Shown here piece after piece: positions 9,129-18,795 of a stretch of DNA of 64,000 nucleotides. How positions within the stretch are numbered: the stretch's first letter is position 1; every line of letters starts with the position of its first letter. The stretch spans positions 1 through 64,000 of the forward strand of contig JAGWAR010000005.1 in the NCBI GenBank assembly GCA_021296325.1, given 5' to 3'. The notes below the pieces were generated by a model. The model was not told the DNA's origin, did not search any database, and was given only the letters and a program-made list of their open reading frames with translations. This DNA is from Alphaproteobacteria bacterium (GTDB lineage: Bacteria; Pseudomonadota; Alphaproteobacteria; GCA-2746255). The translations under genes were made by a program, and so were the position numbers.

Positions 9129-9712
9129 ACCGCCTTCTTCACCAGGGCCCGGGCCGTTGGTGAAAGGTCCAGCCGCAAGGCCGTCTTTTGTGCCGCCGAC
9201 GACATCTTCTTCCAGGTTTTTTGCACGATATCGATGACCTTTTCCTCCTCGTGCTTTTCCGAAAATTCGGCGAAGTAGTTTTCGAGAAAGACGAGGCAAA
9301 TCACGTCCTCAAGGGCCTGTGCCTCCTTGTCCTGCTTCAGCCGCTCTTTCCGGATCAACGCCTGCACGCGGCCGATCAGGGCATCATCGTAACCGGCCTC
9401 GCGCAATATCTTTTCGGCCAGTCCGGCGTGGAAGTGTTTCAGATCGGTTCGCCATTTCAAGTAACCGATACGGCCCTGCGGATAGTCGCTGCGGGCAATT
9501 TCCCAGCGCCGGATATGCTGGGCGCGGGCGGCAAGCCGCAGGGCTTCCGACGCCTTCGGCTTGAAGCGTTCCAGCCATTCCGTCATGCGGATGGCGTAAA
9601 GCAACTCCTTCGGAAATTCACGGCCCTCGTAAAGGTCCGTGTTCGGGTCTTCCGCGTTCGCGGCATCGATGGCGTCGATGGCGGCTTCGAAACGGGCGGT
9701 GTTTTCGGTCAT
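9113..9712 (-). CDS. DUF4202 family protein
   Basis: RFEAAIDAIDAANAEDPN...ELLYAIRMTEWLERFKPKASEALRLAARAQHIRRWEIARSDYPQGRIGYLKWRTDLKHFHA. Confidence 0.8.
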   Translation of the reverse strand: MTENTARFEAAIDAIDAANAEDPNTDLYEGREFPKELLYAIRMTEWLERFKPKASEALRLAARAQHIRRWEIARSDYPQGRIGYLKWRTDLKHFHAGLAEKILREAGYDDALIGRVQALIRKERLKQDKEAQALEDVICLVFLENYFAEFSEKHEEEKVIDIVQKTWKKMSSAAQKTALRLDLSPTARALVKKAVQPSG

Positions 9713-9764
9713 CGGGACCTCTCTCCGGCCATGCTAGACCAAGTAGGCCGGCCGGGGCAGTCAC

Positions 9765-9795
9765 GAAAAAACGGCCCGGCGGGATTGCCGGGCCG
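9765..9795 (-). terminator. Rho-independent terminator (minus strand)
   Basis: 9-bp perfect stem CGGCCCGGC/GCCGGGCCG, loop 6 nt, followed on the minus strand by T6. Confidence 0.9.
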
Positions 9796-9821
9796 AGGTG
9801 GGGGGAGACGTTAAGTGTGGT

Positions 9822-10298
9822 TCAGATGATTTCCCAGTTGCCGTCCGGCTGGCGGCAGGCCGTGCCGTAGGCCTGTTCCGTGTTGCCACCGACCGTCACG
9901 CTCTGCTGGTATTCGCGGCAATAGCGCCCCTGCGACTGGTAGGTGCGGGTTGGCGTCACGCTGCCGTAATTGCCGCTGTCGGGGTTCGACCATGTGGAGG
10001 TCATGCCAGTTTGGTTGAACTCGAACGCCGTGGTCGAAGTGCGGGTCAGGTAAAGCTGGTCGGCCCGGTCCAGCGATCTGCCGACGCTGCTGCCGAAGCC
10101 GGCGCCGATAAGGGTGCCGAGAGCGACGGCGACCAGCTTGCCGCGACCCTTGCCGACCTGGGAGCCGGCCAGGGCGCCGAGACCAGCGCCAAGAAGGGAG
10201 CCAGCCGATTCTTTCGATCCGGCGTTCGGGGTCACACAGCCGGAAAGCACCAGGGCGAATGCGAGAGGAATTGCGAGAAGAGTATGTTGCCTGTTCAT
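9822..10298 (-). CDS. Glycine-zipper outer-membrane lipoprotein (17 kDa surface antigen-like)
   Basis: Lipobox LVLSGC, glycine-zipper GSLLGAGLGALAGSQVGKGRGKLVAVALGTLIGAGFGSSVG, C-terminal CREYQQSVTVGGNTEQAYGTACRQPDGNWEI. Confidence 0.85.
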   Translation of the reverse strand: MNRQHTLLAIPLAFALVLSGCVTPNAGSKESAGSLLGAGLGALAGSQVGKGRGKLVAVALGTLIGAGFGSSVGRSLDRADQLYLTRTSTTAFEFNQTGMTSTWSNPDSGNYGSVTPTRTYQSQGRYCREYQQSVTVGGNTEQAYGTACRQPDGNWEII

Positions 10299-10578
10299 GA
10301 CCTTCGCCTCCAAACCGCTCGTTGGGATTGTCATTTGCACCATGAAATATATTTCAATATATATGCGATATTAATGTCAATAGAATATTTATTTATAATC
10401 ATATATTGGGGGCACGCCATATTAAGTGACTATAATAATTGTGTTTTTATGTAGAACTGCCGCAAAGCCTAGAGGCGAACCGGGTTAGCCGCCGCCAATT
10501 ATAGGTGTATTATTGATTGTATTTTTTGGACGAACCGCTATGGTTCCGGCGGGTTTGGCAAGATGGACAAGGGGCATC

Positions 10579-10989
10579 ATGGCCTTCAAATACAATCCCG
10601 CCCAGCGGCGGCAATATCTGACGATGCTGGACCGGATCGGCGAACACTGGCTTGCCGTTTTCGGCGACGACCAGGAGTTCTACTCGACGGCCTATTGGGA
10701 CCTGTTCACGAACATCTGGCGCACCGAGGAACCCGTCCGCAAGACGGACGCGCTCAAATTCATGCGGGCCATCCGCAGCGCCCACACCGCCGGCAAATAT
10801 CTGGAGGTGGCGATCAAGCGGGGGATTGTCGTGGAAACGGCGAACCCGAAAGACGCGCGCTCGAGGCTGGTGCAGCTTGCTCCGGAAATGCGGGCAAGGC
10901 TCGACAAGTTCTTCGATTCAGCGGTGGACGAAATGCGCGAAGCGCGCAAGCGGCTTGGCGAAAAGGGGCCCGTGCCCGAAGATTCCTAA
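10579..10989 (+). CDS. Winged-helix/MarR-like protein
   Basis: 136-aa ORF, MAFKYNPAQRRQYLTMLDRIGEHW...FMRAIRSAHTAGKYLEVAIKRGIVVETANPKDARSRLVQLAPEMRARLDKFFDSAV; winged-helix-like recognition and wing region. Confidence 0.55.
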   Translation: MAFKYNPAQRRQYLTMLDRIGEHWLAVFGDDQEFYSTAYWDLFTNIWRTEEPVRKTDALKFMRAIRSAHTAGKYLEVAIKRGIVVETANPKDARSRLVQLAPEMRARLDKFFDSAVDEMREARKRLGEKGPVPEDS

Positions 10990-10993
10990 GCCT

Positions 10994-12397
10994 TTATTTT
11001 TTCGGCCCCGTCATCTGTTCCGGCCGGACGATCCGGTCAAATTCCTTTTCCGTCAGCAAATCCAGCGCCAGCGCCGCCGCCTTCAGCGTGGTGCCTTCCG
11101 CATGGGCTTTCTTGGCCACCTTTGCCGCGTTGTCGTAACCAATATGCGGGTTCAACGCCGTCACCAGCATGAGCGATTCGTGCAGAAGCTGGTTGATGCG
11201 TTCCTTGTTCGGCTTGATGCCGGTCACGCAGTTCCTCGTGAAGCTGCGGGAGGCGTCCGCCAGCAACCGGATCGACTGCAGCAAATTGTAGATCATTACC
11301 GGCTTGAAGACGTTGAGCTCGAAATGCCCGCTGGCGCCGGCGACGGAAATGGCCGTGTGGTTGCCCATGACCTGGGCCGCGACCATCGTCAGGGCCTCGG
11401 CCTGGGTCGGATTGACCTTGCCCGGCATGATCGAGGAGCCGGGCTCGTTCGCCGGCAGGATCAGCTCGCCGATGCCGCAGCGCGGACCCGAACCCAGCAG
11501 GCGGATGTCATTGGCGATCTTCATGAGCGAGACGGCCACCGTGTTCAAGGCGCCGGAGGCCTCGACGATGGCGTCATGGGCGGCCAGCGCCTCGAACTTG
11601 TTGGGCGCCGTGACGAAACGGTGGCCGGTGATCTTGGCCACGTTGCGGGCGAAAGTCTTGGCAAAGGCGGGCTTCGTGTTAAGCCCGGTGCCGACGGCGG
11701 TGCCGCCCTGGGCCAGTTGCAAAAGCCGCGGCAGACAGCCTTTCACCCGATCGACGCCATGGGTCACCTGGGTAACGTAACCGGAGAATTCCTGGCCAAG
11801 CGTCAGCGGCGTGGCGTCCTGAAGATGGGTGCGGCCGATCTTCGTGAGCTTCGCGAAACTGCGGGCCTTGACGGCCAACGCCTTACCCAACCCCTCCAGC
11901 GCCGGCAGCAACTCGCGGTGAATCTCCTCGACCGCGGCGATGTGCATCGCTGTCGGGAAGGTGTCGTTCGACGACTGGCCCATGTTCACGTGGTCGTTCG
12001 GGTGAACGGGGTCCTTCGAGCCCATCGTGCCGCCCAAAATCCGGATAGCGCGATTGGCGATCACCTCGTTCGCGTTCATGTTCGTCTGGGTGCCGGAACC
12101 GGTCTGCCAGACGGCCAGCGGGAAATGGTCGTCAAGTTTGCCGCGCATCACTTCGTCGGCGGCGGTCACGATGGCCTTGCCCAGGCGTGGCTTCAGGGCG
12201 CCGAGTTCCACGTTCGTCTGGGCCGCTGCCTTCTTCTGGATGCCAAGGGCGCGGATCAGGGGCTTCGGCATTTTCTCGTCGCCGATCCGGAAATTCTGAA
12301 GCGAGCGTTGCGTCTGGGCCCCCCAAAACCGGTCGGAAGGCACGCGGAGCTTGCCCATCGAGTCGCTCTCAACCCGGAAAGACGGCTTCTTTGCCAT
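10994..12397 (-). CDS. fumC: Fumarate hydratase class II
   Basis: Full-length 467 aa; signature [32 protein letters not shown]. Confidence 0.97.
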   Translation of the reverse strand: MAKKPSFRVESDSMGKLRVPSDRFWGAQTQRSLQNFRIGDEKMPKPLIRALGIQKKAAAQTNVELGALKPRLGKAIVTAADEVMRGKLDDHFPLAVWQTGSGTQTNMNANEVIANRAIRILGGTMGSKDPVHPNDHVNMGQSSNDTFPTAMHIAAVEEIHRELLPALEGLGKALAVKARSFAKLTKIGRTHLQDATPLTLGQEFSGYVTQVTHGVDRVKGCLPRLLQLAQGGTAVGTGLNTKPAFAKTFARNVAKITGHRFVTAPNKFEALAAHDAIVEASGALNTVAVSLMKIANDIRLLGSGPRCGIGELILPANEPGSSIMPGKVNPTQAEALTMVAAQVMGNHTAISVAGASGHFELNVFKPVMIYNLLQSIRLLADASRSFTRNCVTGIKPNKERINQLLHESLMLVTALNPHIGYDNAAKVAKKAHAEGTTLKAAALALDLLTEKEFDRIVRPEQMTGPKK

Positions 12398-12476
12398 CGT
12401 GCGTCCTCCTTTGCCTGACAGGGGGTTCTACCACAGGCTTGCGTTCCTGCGGAAGCAGCGGCTCGGCCATGCCGCC

Positions 12477-12809
12477 TTAATCGAAGCGAATGCTCGTTCC
12501 CGAGAGGGTGGCGAATTCCTCCTTGAGAAGCTCGTAAAGCTCTGATCCGTCCCGCATGGAAAGCCAGTTGTCTTTTTCCCGGTCATAGTGGAACAGCCGC
12601 CGGCCCGACAGCGGCGAGGCAAAGCCGATCGCCTCGCGAATTTCCAGATTGTTGAAGAATAGCTGCTGGCCCGATTCAAATTCGAGGATCAACGTGTCTT
12701 CCGTGCGTTCGACCGTAACGGTCGGCCCAAGGGCCGCCTCGGCCTTGGCGTGGATGTAGTCGAGCGTCTCGTCGATGAAATTGCCGAAAGGGGATCTTGC
12801 CTTTGGCAT
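12477..12809 (-). CDS. Frataxin (CyaY)-like protein
   Basis: Frataxin-like pattern TLDYIHAKAE...DTLILEFESGQQLFFNNLEIREAIGFASPLSGRRLFHYDREKDNWLSMRDGSELYELLKEEF. Confidence 0.68.
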   Translation of the reverse strand: MPKARSPFGNFIDETLDYIHAKAEAALGPTVTVERTEDTLILEFESGQQLFFNNLEIREAIGFASPLSGRRLFHYDREKDNWLSMRDGSELYELLKEEFATLSGTSIRFD

Positions 12810-12815
12810 CGGGAC

Positions 12816-13271
12816 TCAAGGTGAAGGTGCCGCGCCTTGTGGCGAAACGGTCAGGTTGATGGACGCGCCGCCCATGGCGGTCGCCTTGATCTGGACGGTG
12901 GCGAACCGGTCTCCCATACGATAGGTCTGAAGGCTTTGGGCCGTGCGCACGACGGTCAGCAACTGCCAGCCGAATTTCGGCATCTCTTCGAGGTAGAAAT
13001 CGTACATCGTGCTGGACATTTCGGGCGTGCGCATGACCAGCCGCCCGGTCCATCCGCTGCTGGAACCGAGGATCAGGGTGCGCTCGACATCCATCGTTGC
13101 CTGGCCGGGGATGGGGATGTCCGTAAACTGGGCGAAGGAAGGTTTGGGCGTCGTGGGAAGCCCGGTTTCCGTCGTCGTGCGGCTGCTGGGGGTGAGGGTG
13201 GCCGTGTTCATGCAGGCCGCCAGCAAGGGGCCAAGGATCGCCGCGATCAAAAAAGCCTTCTTCCCGCCCAT
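12816..13271 (-). CDS. Putative lipoprotein of unknown function
   Basis: MGGKKAFLIAAILGPLLAACMN lipobox; ORF conserved-looking with no stop. Confidence 0.65.
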   Translation of the reverse strand: MGGKKAFLIAAILGPLLAACMNTATLTPSSRTTTETGLPTTPKPSFAQFTDIPIPGQATMDVERTLILGSSSGWTGRLVMRTPEMSSTMYDFYLEEMPKFGWQLLTVVRTAQSLQTYRMGDRFATVQIKATAMGGASINLTVSPQGAAPSP

Positions 13272-13421
13272 AATGGCATCGCCTCCGTTTCTTTTTCTTG
13301 TCGATCGGCGGAATCGTCCCACGCCTGTACCCCGGTCGTCAACTGAAAGGCATTCCGAACGTTTGTTGAAACCCTGCAAGGCAGGTACTCTTCCGGCTTC
13401 TTAACACCGAGGGAGAGAGCA

Positions 13422-14003
13422 ATGGCAATGACGCCGAAAATTCTGGCCTTCTCAGGCAGCAGCCGCGACGGTTCCTATAACGGCCAATTGCTGGAGATTG
13501 CGGCGAACGGCGCCCGGGCGGCCGGTGCGGAAGTCACGGTCGTGAATTTACGGAAACTTCGCCTGCCGCTTTTCGACGAAGACTTCGAACGGCTCGAAGG
13601 CCTTCCCGCCGGCGCGCGGGAACTGAAAGACCTGATGATGGCCAACCAGGGGTCCCTGATCGCCTGCCCGGAATACAACAGCTCGATCACGCCAGCCCTC
13701 AAGAACGCCATCGACTGCGCCTCGCGCCCGGTCGTTGGCGAGCCGCCGCTGGCCTGTTTCGACGGCAAGGTCGCCGGCATCATGAGCGCCTCTCCCGGCG
13801 GTCTGGGCGGTCTTCGCGGTCTTGTCCACGTGCGCGCCATCCTCAGCAATATCAAGGTGCTCGTCATCCCCGATCAGCTGGCCGTTGGCGAGGCACAGCA
13901 CGCCTTTAACACCGAAGGCGGATTGAAGAACAAGGGCCAGCAGAAAATCGTCGAGGCCCTCGGCGCGAAAGTCGCGGCATTTATCACGAAGCTTGCGGAT
14001 TAA
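13422..14003 (+). CDS. NAD(P)H-dependent FMN reductase (flavodoxin-like)
   Basis: KILAFSGSSRDGSYNGQLLEIA...LIACPEYNSSITPALKNAIDCASR. Confidence 0.9.
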   Translation: MAMTPKILAFSGSSRDGSYNGQLLEIAANGARAAGAEVTVVNLRKLRLPLFDEDFERLEGLPAGARELKDLMMANQGSLIACPEYNSSITPALKNAIDCASRPVVGEPPLACFDGKVAGIMSASPGGLGGLRGLVHVRAILSNIKVLVIPDQLAVGEAQHAFNTEGGLKNKGQQKIVEALGAKVAAFITKLAD

Positions 14004-14033
14004 ACGGCAAACGGCGCCGGTCATAGATAGAAC

Positions 14034-15866
14034 ATGAGGTCCTTGTCCGCTTCGCCTGGCAGTGCTTCGCCCTCCCGTTTCGAGTGGGGTGCGATTCGCA
14101 CGCTCATGCCCTATCTCTGGCCGAAGAACAGCCTCGAGATGCGGGGCCGCGTCGTGCTGGCGCTTCTCTTTCTGGCCGGGGCAAAGGGCGCGAACGTTAC
14201 CGTGCCGCTTTTCTACAAGGCAGCGGTCGATGCGCTTTCCGGCGAGATCAACGCTGTCATCATGCTGCCCCTGGGCCTGCTGTTCGCCTACGGGTTGTTG
14301 CGCGTGCTGGCGCTTGCGTTTGGGGAATTGCGGGACGCGGTCTTTGCCAAGGTGGCACAGCGCGCCGTCCGGGCCGTCGCCCTTCAGACCTTCCGGCATC
14401 TGCACGAGCTTTCGCTGCGCTTTCACCTGGAGCGCCAGACCGGTGGCCTCAACCGGGCGATCGAGCGCGGCACGAAAGGCATTGAGTTTCTTCTAAGTTT
14501 CGTGCTGTTCAGCGTGTTGCCGACCCTTTTCGAAATTCTGCTTGTTTGCGGAATTCTATGGGCGCTTTTCGACATCCGCTTTGCGGCGATCACCTTCGTC
14601 ACGATCAGCGGCTACGCCGCCTTCACGCTGTTGATTACGGAATGGCGGACGAAATACCGCCGCATCATGAACGAGACGGACAGTCAGGCGAACACGAAAG
14701 CGATCGACAGCCTGCTTAACTATGAAACCGTCAAATATTTCGGAAACGAGGCGCACGAAGCGCAGCGTTTCGATGTTTCGTTGCAAAAGTATGAAAAAGC
14801 GGCTGTCAAAAGCAAAACCACGCTTTCTTACCTGAACGTCGGTCAGGCGGCGATTATTTCCGTCGGCATCACGGCGGTGATGATCCTGGCCGGTCACGGA
14901 ATCGTGCGGGGCGAGCTTACGCTCGGCGACTTCGTTCTCGTAAATACCTACCTTATTCAACTCTACATGCCGCTCAATTTCCTGGGCTCGGTCTATCGCG
15001 AAATCAAGCAATCGCTGACCGATATGGAATCGATGTTTGCGCTGCTTCACATCAGGGAAGAAGTAAGGGACAAGCCGGATGCGGTGCCGATTCGCGTGGA
15101 AAACGGGCGGGTTGCATTCGATCGCGTCGAATTCAGCTACGATTCGCGGCGCACGATCTTGCAGGAGGTTTCCTTCACCGTGCCGGAGGGCAGGACGGTC
15201 GCCATCGTGGGGTCGAGCGGCGCTGGCAAATCAACGATTTCCCGGCTGCTTTTCCGTTTCTACGACGCGGACCGGGGCCGCATCACAATCGACGGGCAGG
15301 ACATCCGCAACGTGACCCAGCAAAGCCTGCGGGCTGCCATCGGAATCGTTCCGCAGGACACGGTCCTCTTCAACGACACGATTTTCTACAACATCGCCTA
15401 TGGCCGCCCGGACGCCAGCCGGGAAGAGGTCGAGGAGGCGGCCCGGCTTGCCCGGATCGACGGGTTCATCCGCTCCCTGCCGGACGGCTTCGACACCCTG
15501 GTTGGTGAGCGGGGCCTGAAGCTCTCCGGCGGCGAGCGCCAGCGCGTCGCCATCGCGCGAACCATCCTGAAACGGCCAAAGATTCTCCTTTTCGACGAGG
15601 CGACCTCGGCGCTTGATTCGCATACGGAAAAAGAAATCCAGCAAAGCCTGCAGGACGTCTCGGCGAACCGGACGACGCTGGTCATCACGCACCGGCTGAC
15701 GACGGTCGTCGATGCGGACGAAATTCTTGTTCTCGACCGGGGGAAGATCGTCGAGCGCGGGCGGCACGCAGCGCTTCTGGAGGCGCGGGGACGGTATGCC
15801 TCGATGTGGGCGCGTCAGCTCGAATCGAAGGCGGAAGCGCCACCGGCGCTGGAAGCGGACCGCTAA
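14034..15866 (+). CDS. ABC transporter, fused permease/ATPase of the Atm1/ABCB7/HMT type
   Basis: Walker A GSSGAGKST, signature LSGGERQRVAIAR, Walker B ILLFDEATSALD; Atm1-like core (KAIDSLLNYETVKYFGNEAHEAQRFD). Confidence 0.9.
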   Translation: MRSLSASPGSASPSRFEWGAIRTLMPYLWPKNSLEMRGRVVLALLFLAGAKGANVTVPLFYKAAVDALSGEINAVIMLPLGLLFAYGLLRVLALAFGELRDAVFAKVAQRAVRAVALQTFRHLHELSLRFHLERQTGGLNRAIERGTKGIEFLLSFVLFSVLPTLFEILLVCGILWALFDIRFAAITFVTISGYAAFTLLITEWRTKYRRIMNETDSQANTKAIDSLLNYETVKYFGNEAHEAQRFDVSLQKYEKAAVKSKTTLSYLNVGQAAIISVGITAVMILAGHGIVRGELTLGDFVLVNTYLIQLYMPLNFLGSVYREIKQSLTDMESMFALLHIREEVRDKPDAVPIRVENGRVAFDRVEFSYDSRRTILQEVSFTVPEGRTVAIVGSSGAGKSTISRLLFRFYDADRGRITIDGQDIRNVTQQSLRAAIGIVPQDTVLFNDTIFYNIAYGRPDASREEVEEAARLARIDGFIRSLPDGFDTLVGERGLKLSGGERQRVAIARTILKRPKILLFDEATSALDSHTEKEIQQSLQDVSANRTTLVITHRLTTVVDADEILVLDRGKIVERGRHAALLEARGRYASMWARQLESKAEAPPALEADR

Positions 15867-17275
15867 TCCTTCTTGCGGCGCTTGGCTTCGGGCGCGGCGG
15901 GCAAGGCGGGCGGCTGGGCAAGGAAGGCCGGGATCTGCCAGTCCGGTTCGTCCGGTTGCGGCTGAGCCTTGCCCCCCTGTTCCTTCGCCGGCGCTTGCGA
16001 TTTTTTTTGTCGTGAACGCGACCGCTTTGGCTTTTGGGAAGGCGCCGTCTCCGCCTTCTTTTCCGGCGGGCTCTTTCTGCCGCTGCCGCCGCGGCCGCGT
16101 CGCCGTCCGGACTTTGTCTTTTTAGCCAGGTCGATTTCGGGGGCGGCGTGGCCTTCCAGGCTCATCCATGGAATCGTCTCGCCCGTCATGCGCAGGATAT
16201 CGCCAAGCGCTTCGCCTTCCTCCGGCGTGACCAGCATGAGCGCCCGGCCGGCCCGGCCGGCCCGGCCCGTGCGGCCAATGCGGTGAATGTAGTCTTCCGG
16301 GTTCACCGGCACGTCGTAATTGAAGATATGCGAAACCTTCGGAATATCGAGGCCGCGCGCAGCGACGTCGCTTGCCACGAGGAAGGTAAGATTTCCCGCG
16401 CGCAGCGTATCCAGCGTCTCCATGCGTTTCGGTTGCGACAGGTCGCCATGCAGGGGCGCCGCATCAAACCCTTTTTTCTTCAACAGGCGGGCGAGGCTGT
16501 CCACATCCTTCTTGCGGTTGCAGAAGATGATCGCGCTTTGAACGTCTTCCTGGCCGATAAGCTGCATAAGGGTGGCGTCCTTGTTCCTTTCATCGATGGC
16601 GATAAGGAACTGCTCGATCGTTTGCGCCGTCGTCGTGGGCGGAGAGACCGAAATTTCCTTCGGCTCGTTCATGAAGGCGTCCGAAAGGCGGCGGATTTCC
16701 GGCAGGATGGTTGCCGAGAAAAGCAACGTCTGGCGGCTTTTCGGCAACAGGCGCACGATTCGCTCGACGTCGGGGATGAACCCCATGTCCAGCATGCGGT
16801 CCGCCTCGTCGATGACGAAAATTTTGACGTCATGCAGCAGCAGCAATCCCCGCTCATAACAATCCAGAAAACGGCCGGGCGTTGCGATCAATACGTCGGC
16901 CCCGCGTTCGATCTGTTTTTCCTGGGGCGCGAGCGAGATGCCACCGATCAGAAGCGCCATCGAAAGCTTGTGGTGCTTTCGGTAACGGTCGAAACTTTCG
17001 GAAACTTGGGCGGCGAGTTCGCGGGTCGGCTCGAGAATAATGGCCCTCGGCATTCGTGCCTTGGCCCGGCTCTGGGCCAGAATGTCGATCATGGGCAGCA
17101 CGAAAGAGGCGGTCTTGCCGGTGCCGGTCTGGGCACAGCCGAGGATGTCGCGCCCCATCAATACGGAGGGGATCGCCTTTTGCTGGATCGGGGTCGGCTC
17201 GACATAGCCGGCATCCTTGATCGCGAGCAGCAATTCGTCGCTCAGGCCGAGTTCGGCAAAGCTCATGTGCTGCAA
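15863..17275 (-). CDS. DEAD-box ATP-dependent RNA helicase (RhlE-like)
   Basis: Q-motif, AQTGTGKT, PTRELAAQ, DEAD (IDEADRMLDMGF), SAT, HRIGRTGRAGRAG; basic C-terminal tail. Confidence 0.95.
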   Translation of the reverse strand: MQHMSFAELGLSDELLLAIKDAGYVEPTPIQQKAIPSVLMGRDILGCAQTGTGKTASFVLPMIDILAQSRAKARMPRAIILEPTRELAAQVSESFDRYRKHHKLSMALLIGGISLAPQEKQIERGADVLIATPGRFLDCYERGLLLLHDVKIFVIDEADRMLDMGFIPDVERIVRLLPKSRQTLLFSATILPEIRRLSDAFMNEPKEISVSPPTTTAQTIEQFLIAIDERNKDATLMQLIGQEDVQSAIIFCNRKKDVDSLARLLKKKGFDAAPLHGDLSQPKRMETLDTLRAGNLTFLVASDVAARGLDIPKVSHIFNYDVPVNPEDYIHRIGRTGRAGRAGRALMLVTPEEGEALGDILRMTGETIPWMSLEGHAAPEIDLAKKTKSGRRRGRGGSGRKSPPEKKAETAPSQKPKRSRSRQKKSQAPAKEQGGKAQPQPDEPDWQIPAFLAQPPALPAAPEAKRRKKD

Positions 17276-17443
17276 CCGGGCAAGGATAGGCTCGTGAAAA
17301 GGGGGGTGTGACGCATGTTGGGGCGGAGTGTAGGGGTTCTTGTGGCTCTGTCAACGCGAAGCGCACGGCCATCCTTGGCGGGGGTAGGGACTTCCGCTAG
17401 GTTTGACGGGCAGGAAGGCCGGGTTTGGAGTGGGGCGTCTCGC

Positions 17444-17986
17444 ATGCTGATTGACCGGTTGGGGTCGGTTCTCTTGATCGTCGACGTTCAGGAGAAATTT
17501 GTGCCCGCCATTCATGACTTTAGCCATATGCTCAGGAACTGCGTCCTGCTGATGGGCAGCGCGGCGCGGCTCGACATCCCGATGCTGATGTCCGAGCAAT
17601 ATCCGCAGGGCCTCGGCCACACGATTTCCGAGCTGGGCGCGCTTTATACGGGCGGTAAGCCTTTCGAAAAGACCTGCTTTTCCTGTTCCGAGGAGCCGGG
17701 CTTCCTGCCGAAGTTGGCGGAATTCAAGCGCAAGCAGGTGGTCCTGATCGGAATCGAGGCGCATGTCTGCATCCTGCAGACCGCGCTCGGCCTTCGGTCC
17801 GAGGGCTACGAAACCTTCGTGGTAGCGGACGCCGTTTCCTCGCGCACGCCGGAAAACCGGGCGCTGGGCATCGAACGCGCCCGCGAAAACGGGGTCGAAA
17901 TCGTTTCGGCGGAAATGGTCTTTTTCGAATGGCTGAAACGTTCGGCCACGGATGAGTTCCGGGAACTCTCGAAACTCGTGCGCTAG
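17444..17986 (+). CDS. Isochorismatase-family hydrolase
   Basis: SVLLIVDVQEKFVPAI...KTCFSC...VVLIGIEAHVCILQTALGLRSEGYETFVVADAVSSR. Confidence 0.9.
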   Translation: MLIDRLGSVLLIVDVQEKFVPAIHDFSHMLRNCVLLMGSAARLDIPMLMSEQYPQGLGHTISELGALYTGGKPFEKTCFSCSEEPGFLPKLAEFKRKQVVLIGIEAHVCILQTALGLRSEGYETFVVADAVSSRTPENRALGIERARENGVEIVSAEMVFFEWLKRSATDEFRELSKLVR

Positions 17987-17998
17987 ACCCAACCCCCG

Positions 17999-18700
17999 AT
18001 GCCCCAATCCCCTCTCGTTCTCCTGCCGGGCCTGCTTTGCGACGCCGAACTCTGGCGTCACCAGATCGATCGTTTGCGCGCCCTTGCGGATCCGCTCGTC
18101 GCCGATCTGACGAAGGATTCCTCGATGGAGGACATGGCGGCCTCCGTGCTCGCCGCCGCGCCGGAAAAATTTGCGCTGGCCGGCCTTTCAATGGGTGGTT
18201 ACGTGGCCCAGGCCGTGCTTCGCCTGGCGCCTGAACGCGTCGAGCGCCTGGCGCTGCTGGACACCAGCTTTCATGCGGATACGGATGCCCAGAAAACGCG
18301 GCGCAAGGACATGATGGCCCTGGCCGAGAAGGGGGACTTCAAGGGCGTCACCCCGCGGCTGTTGCCCTATTTGATCCATGAGGGCCGTCTCGACGATGTG
18401 CCCCTGACCCGCGCCGTGATGGAGATGGCGGAACGCGTCGGCAAGCAGGCGTTCCTTCGCCAGGAACGGGCCATTCTCGGTCGCCGGAACGGCGAGGACG
18501 TGTTGCGGCAGGTGACCTGTCCGACCCTTATCCTGTGCGGGGCGGAGGACGCGCTGACCCCCCGGCGCGTTCACGAGGAAATGGCCGAACTCGTTCCGCA
18601 GTCCCGCCTCGTCGTCGTGCCCGATTGCGGCCACCTTTCGACGATGGAACGGCCCGAAGCGGTGACCGCCGCCATGGAAGGCTGGCTTGCGTCTCTTTAA
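17999..18700 (+). CDS. Alpha/beta hydrolase
   Basis: LVLLPGLLCDAELWRHQ; nucleophile elbow GLSMGGYVA; ...VPDCGHLSTMERPEAV. Confidence 0.9.
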   Translation: MPQSPLVLLPGLLCDAELWRHQIDRLRALADPLVADLTKDSSMEDMAASVLAAAPEKFALAGLSMGGYVAQAVLRLAPERVERLALLDTSFHADTDAQKTRRKDMMALAEKGDFKGVTPRLLPYLIHEGRLDDVPLTRAVMEMAERVGKQAFLRQERAILGRRNGEDVLRQVTCPTLILCGAEDALTPRRVHEEMAELVPQSRLVVVPDCGHLSTMERPEAVTAAMEGWLASL

Positions 18701-18723
18701 TTTTAATTGGGGGGAAAGGAAAG

Positions 18724-18795
18724 CCCCCGGCCGGAGGGTAACCAGTTGCGACAAGGGGGCGTTGTGACGACTGGCTTAAACCTCCGGCCCGGGGG
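18724..18795. ncRNA. Candidate structured element: long rod-like hairpin with internal loops (family not assigned)
   Basis: Outer arms CCCCCGGCCGGAGG (18724-18737) and CCTCCGGCCCGGGGG (18781-18795) pair over 14 bp with one bulge; inner CCAGTTG/CGACTGG and ACAA/TTGT stems. No coding ORF. Confidence 0.4.

Noticed and set aside
10652-12418. 588-aa + strand ORF
   Set aside because: Overlaps fumC (-) along most of its length; Arg/Gly/His-rich mirror translation typical of GC-rich DNA, no recognisable domain.
16034-17311. 425-aa + strand ORF opposite the DEAD-box helicase
   Set aside because: Antisense mirror ORF of a well-supported gene; low-complexity composition.
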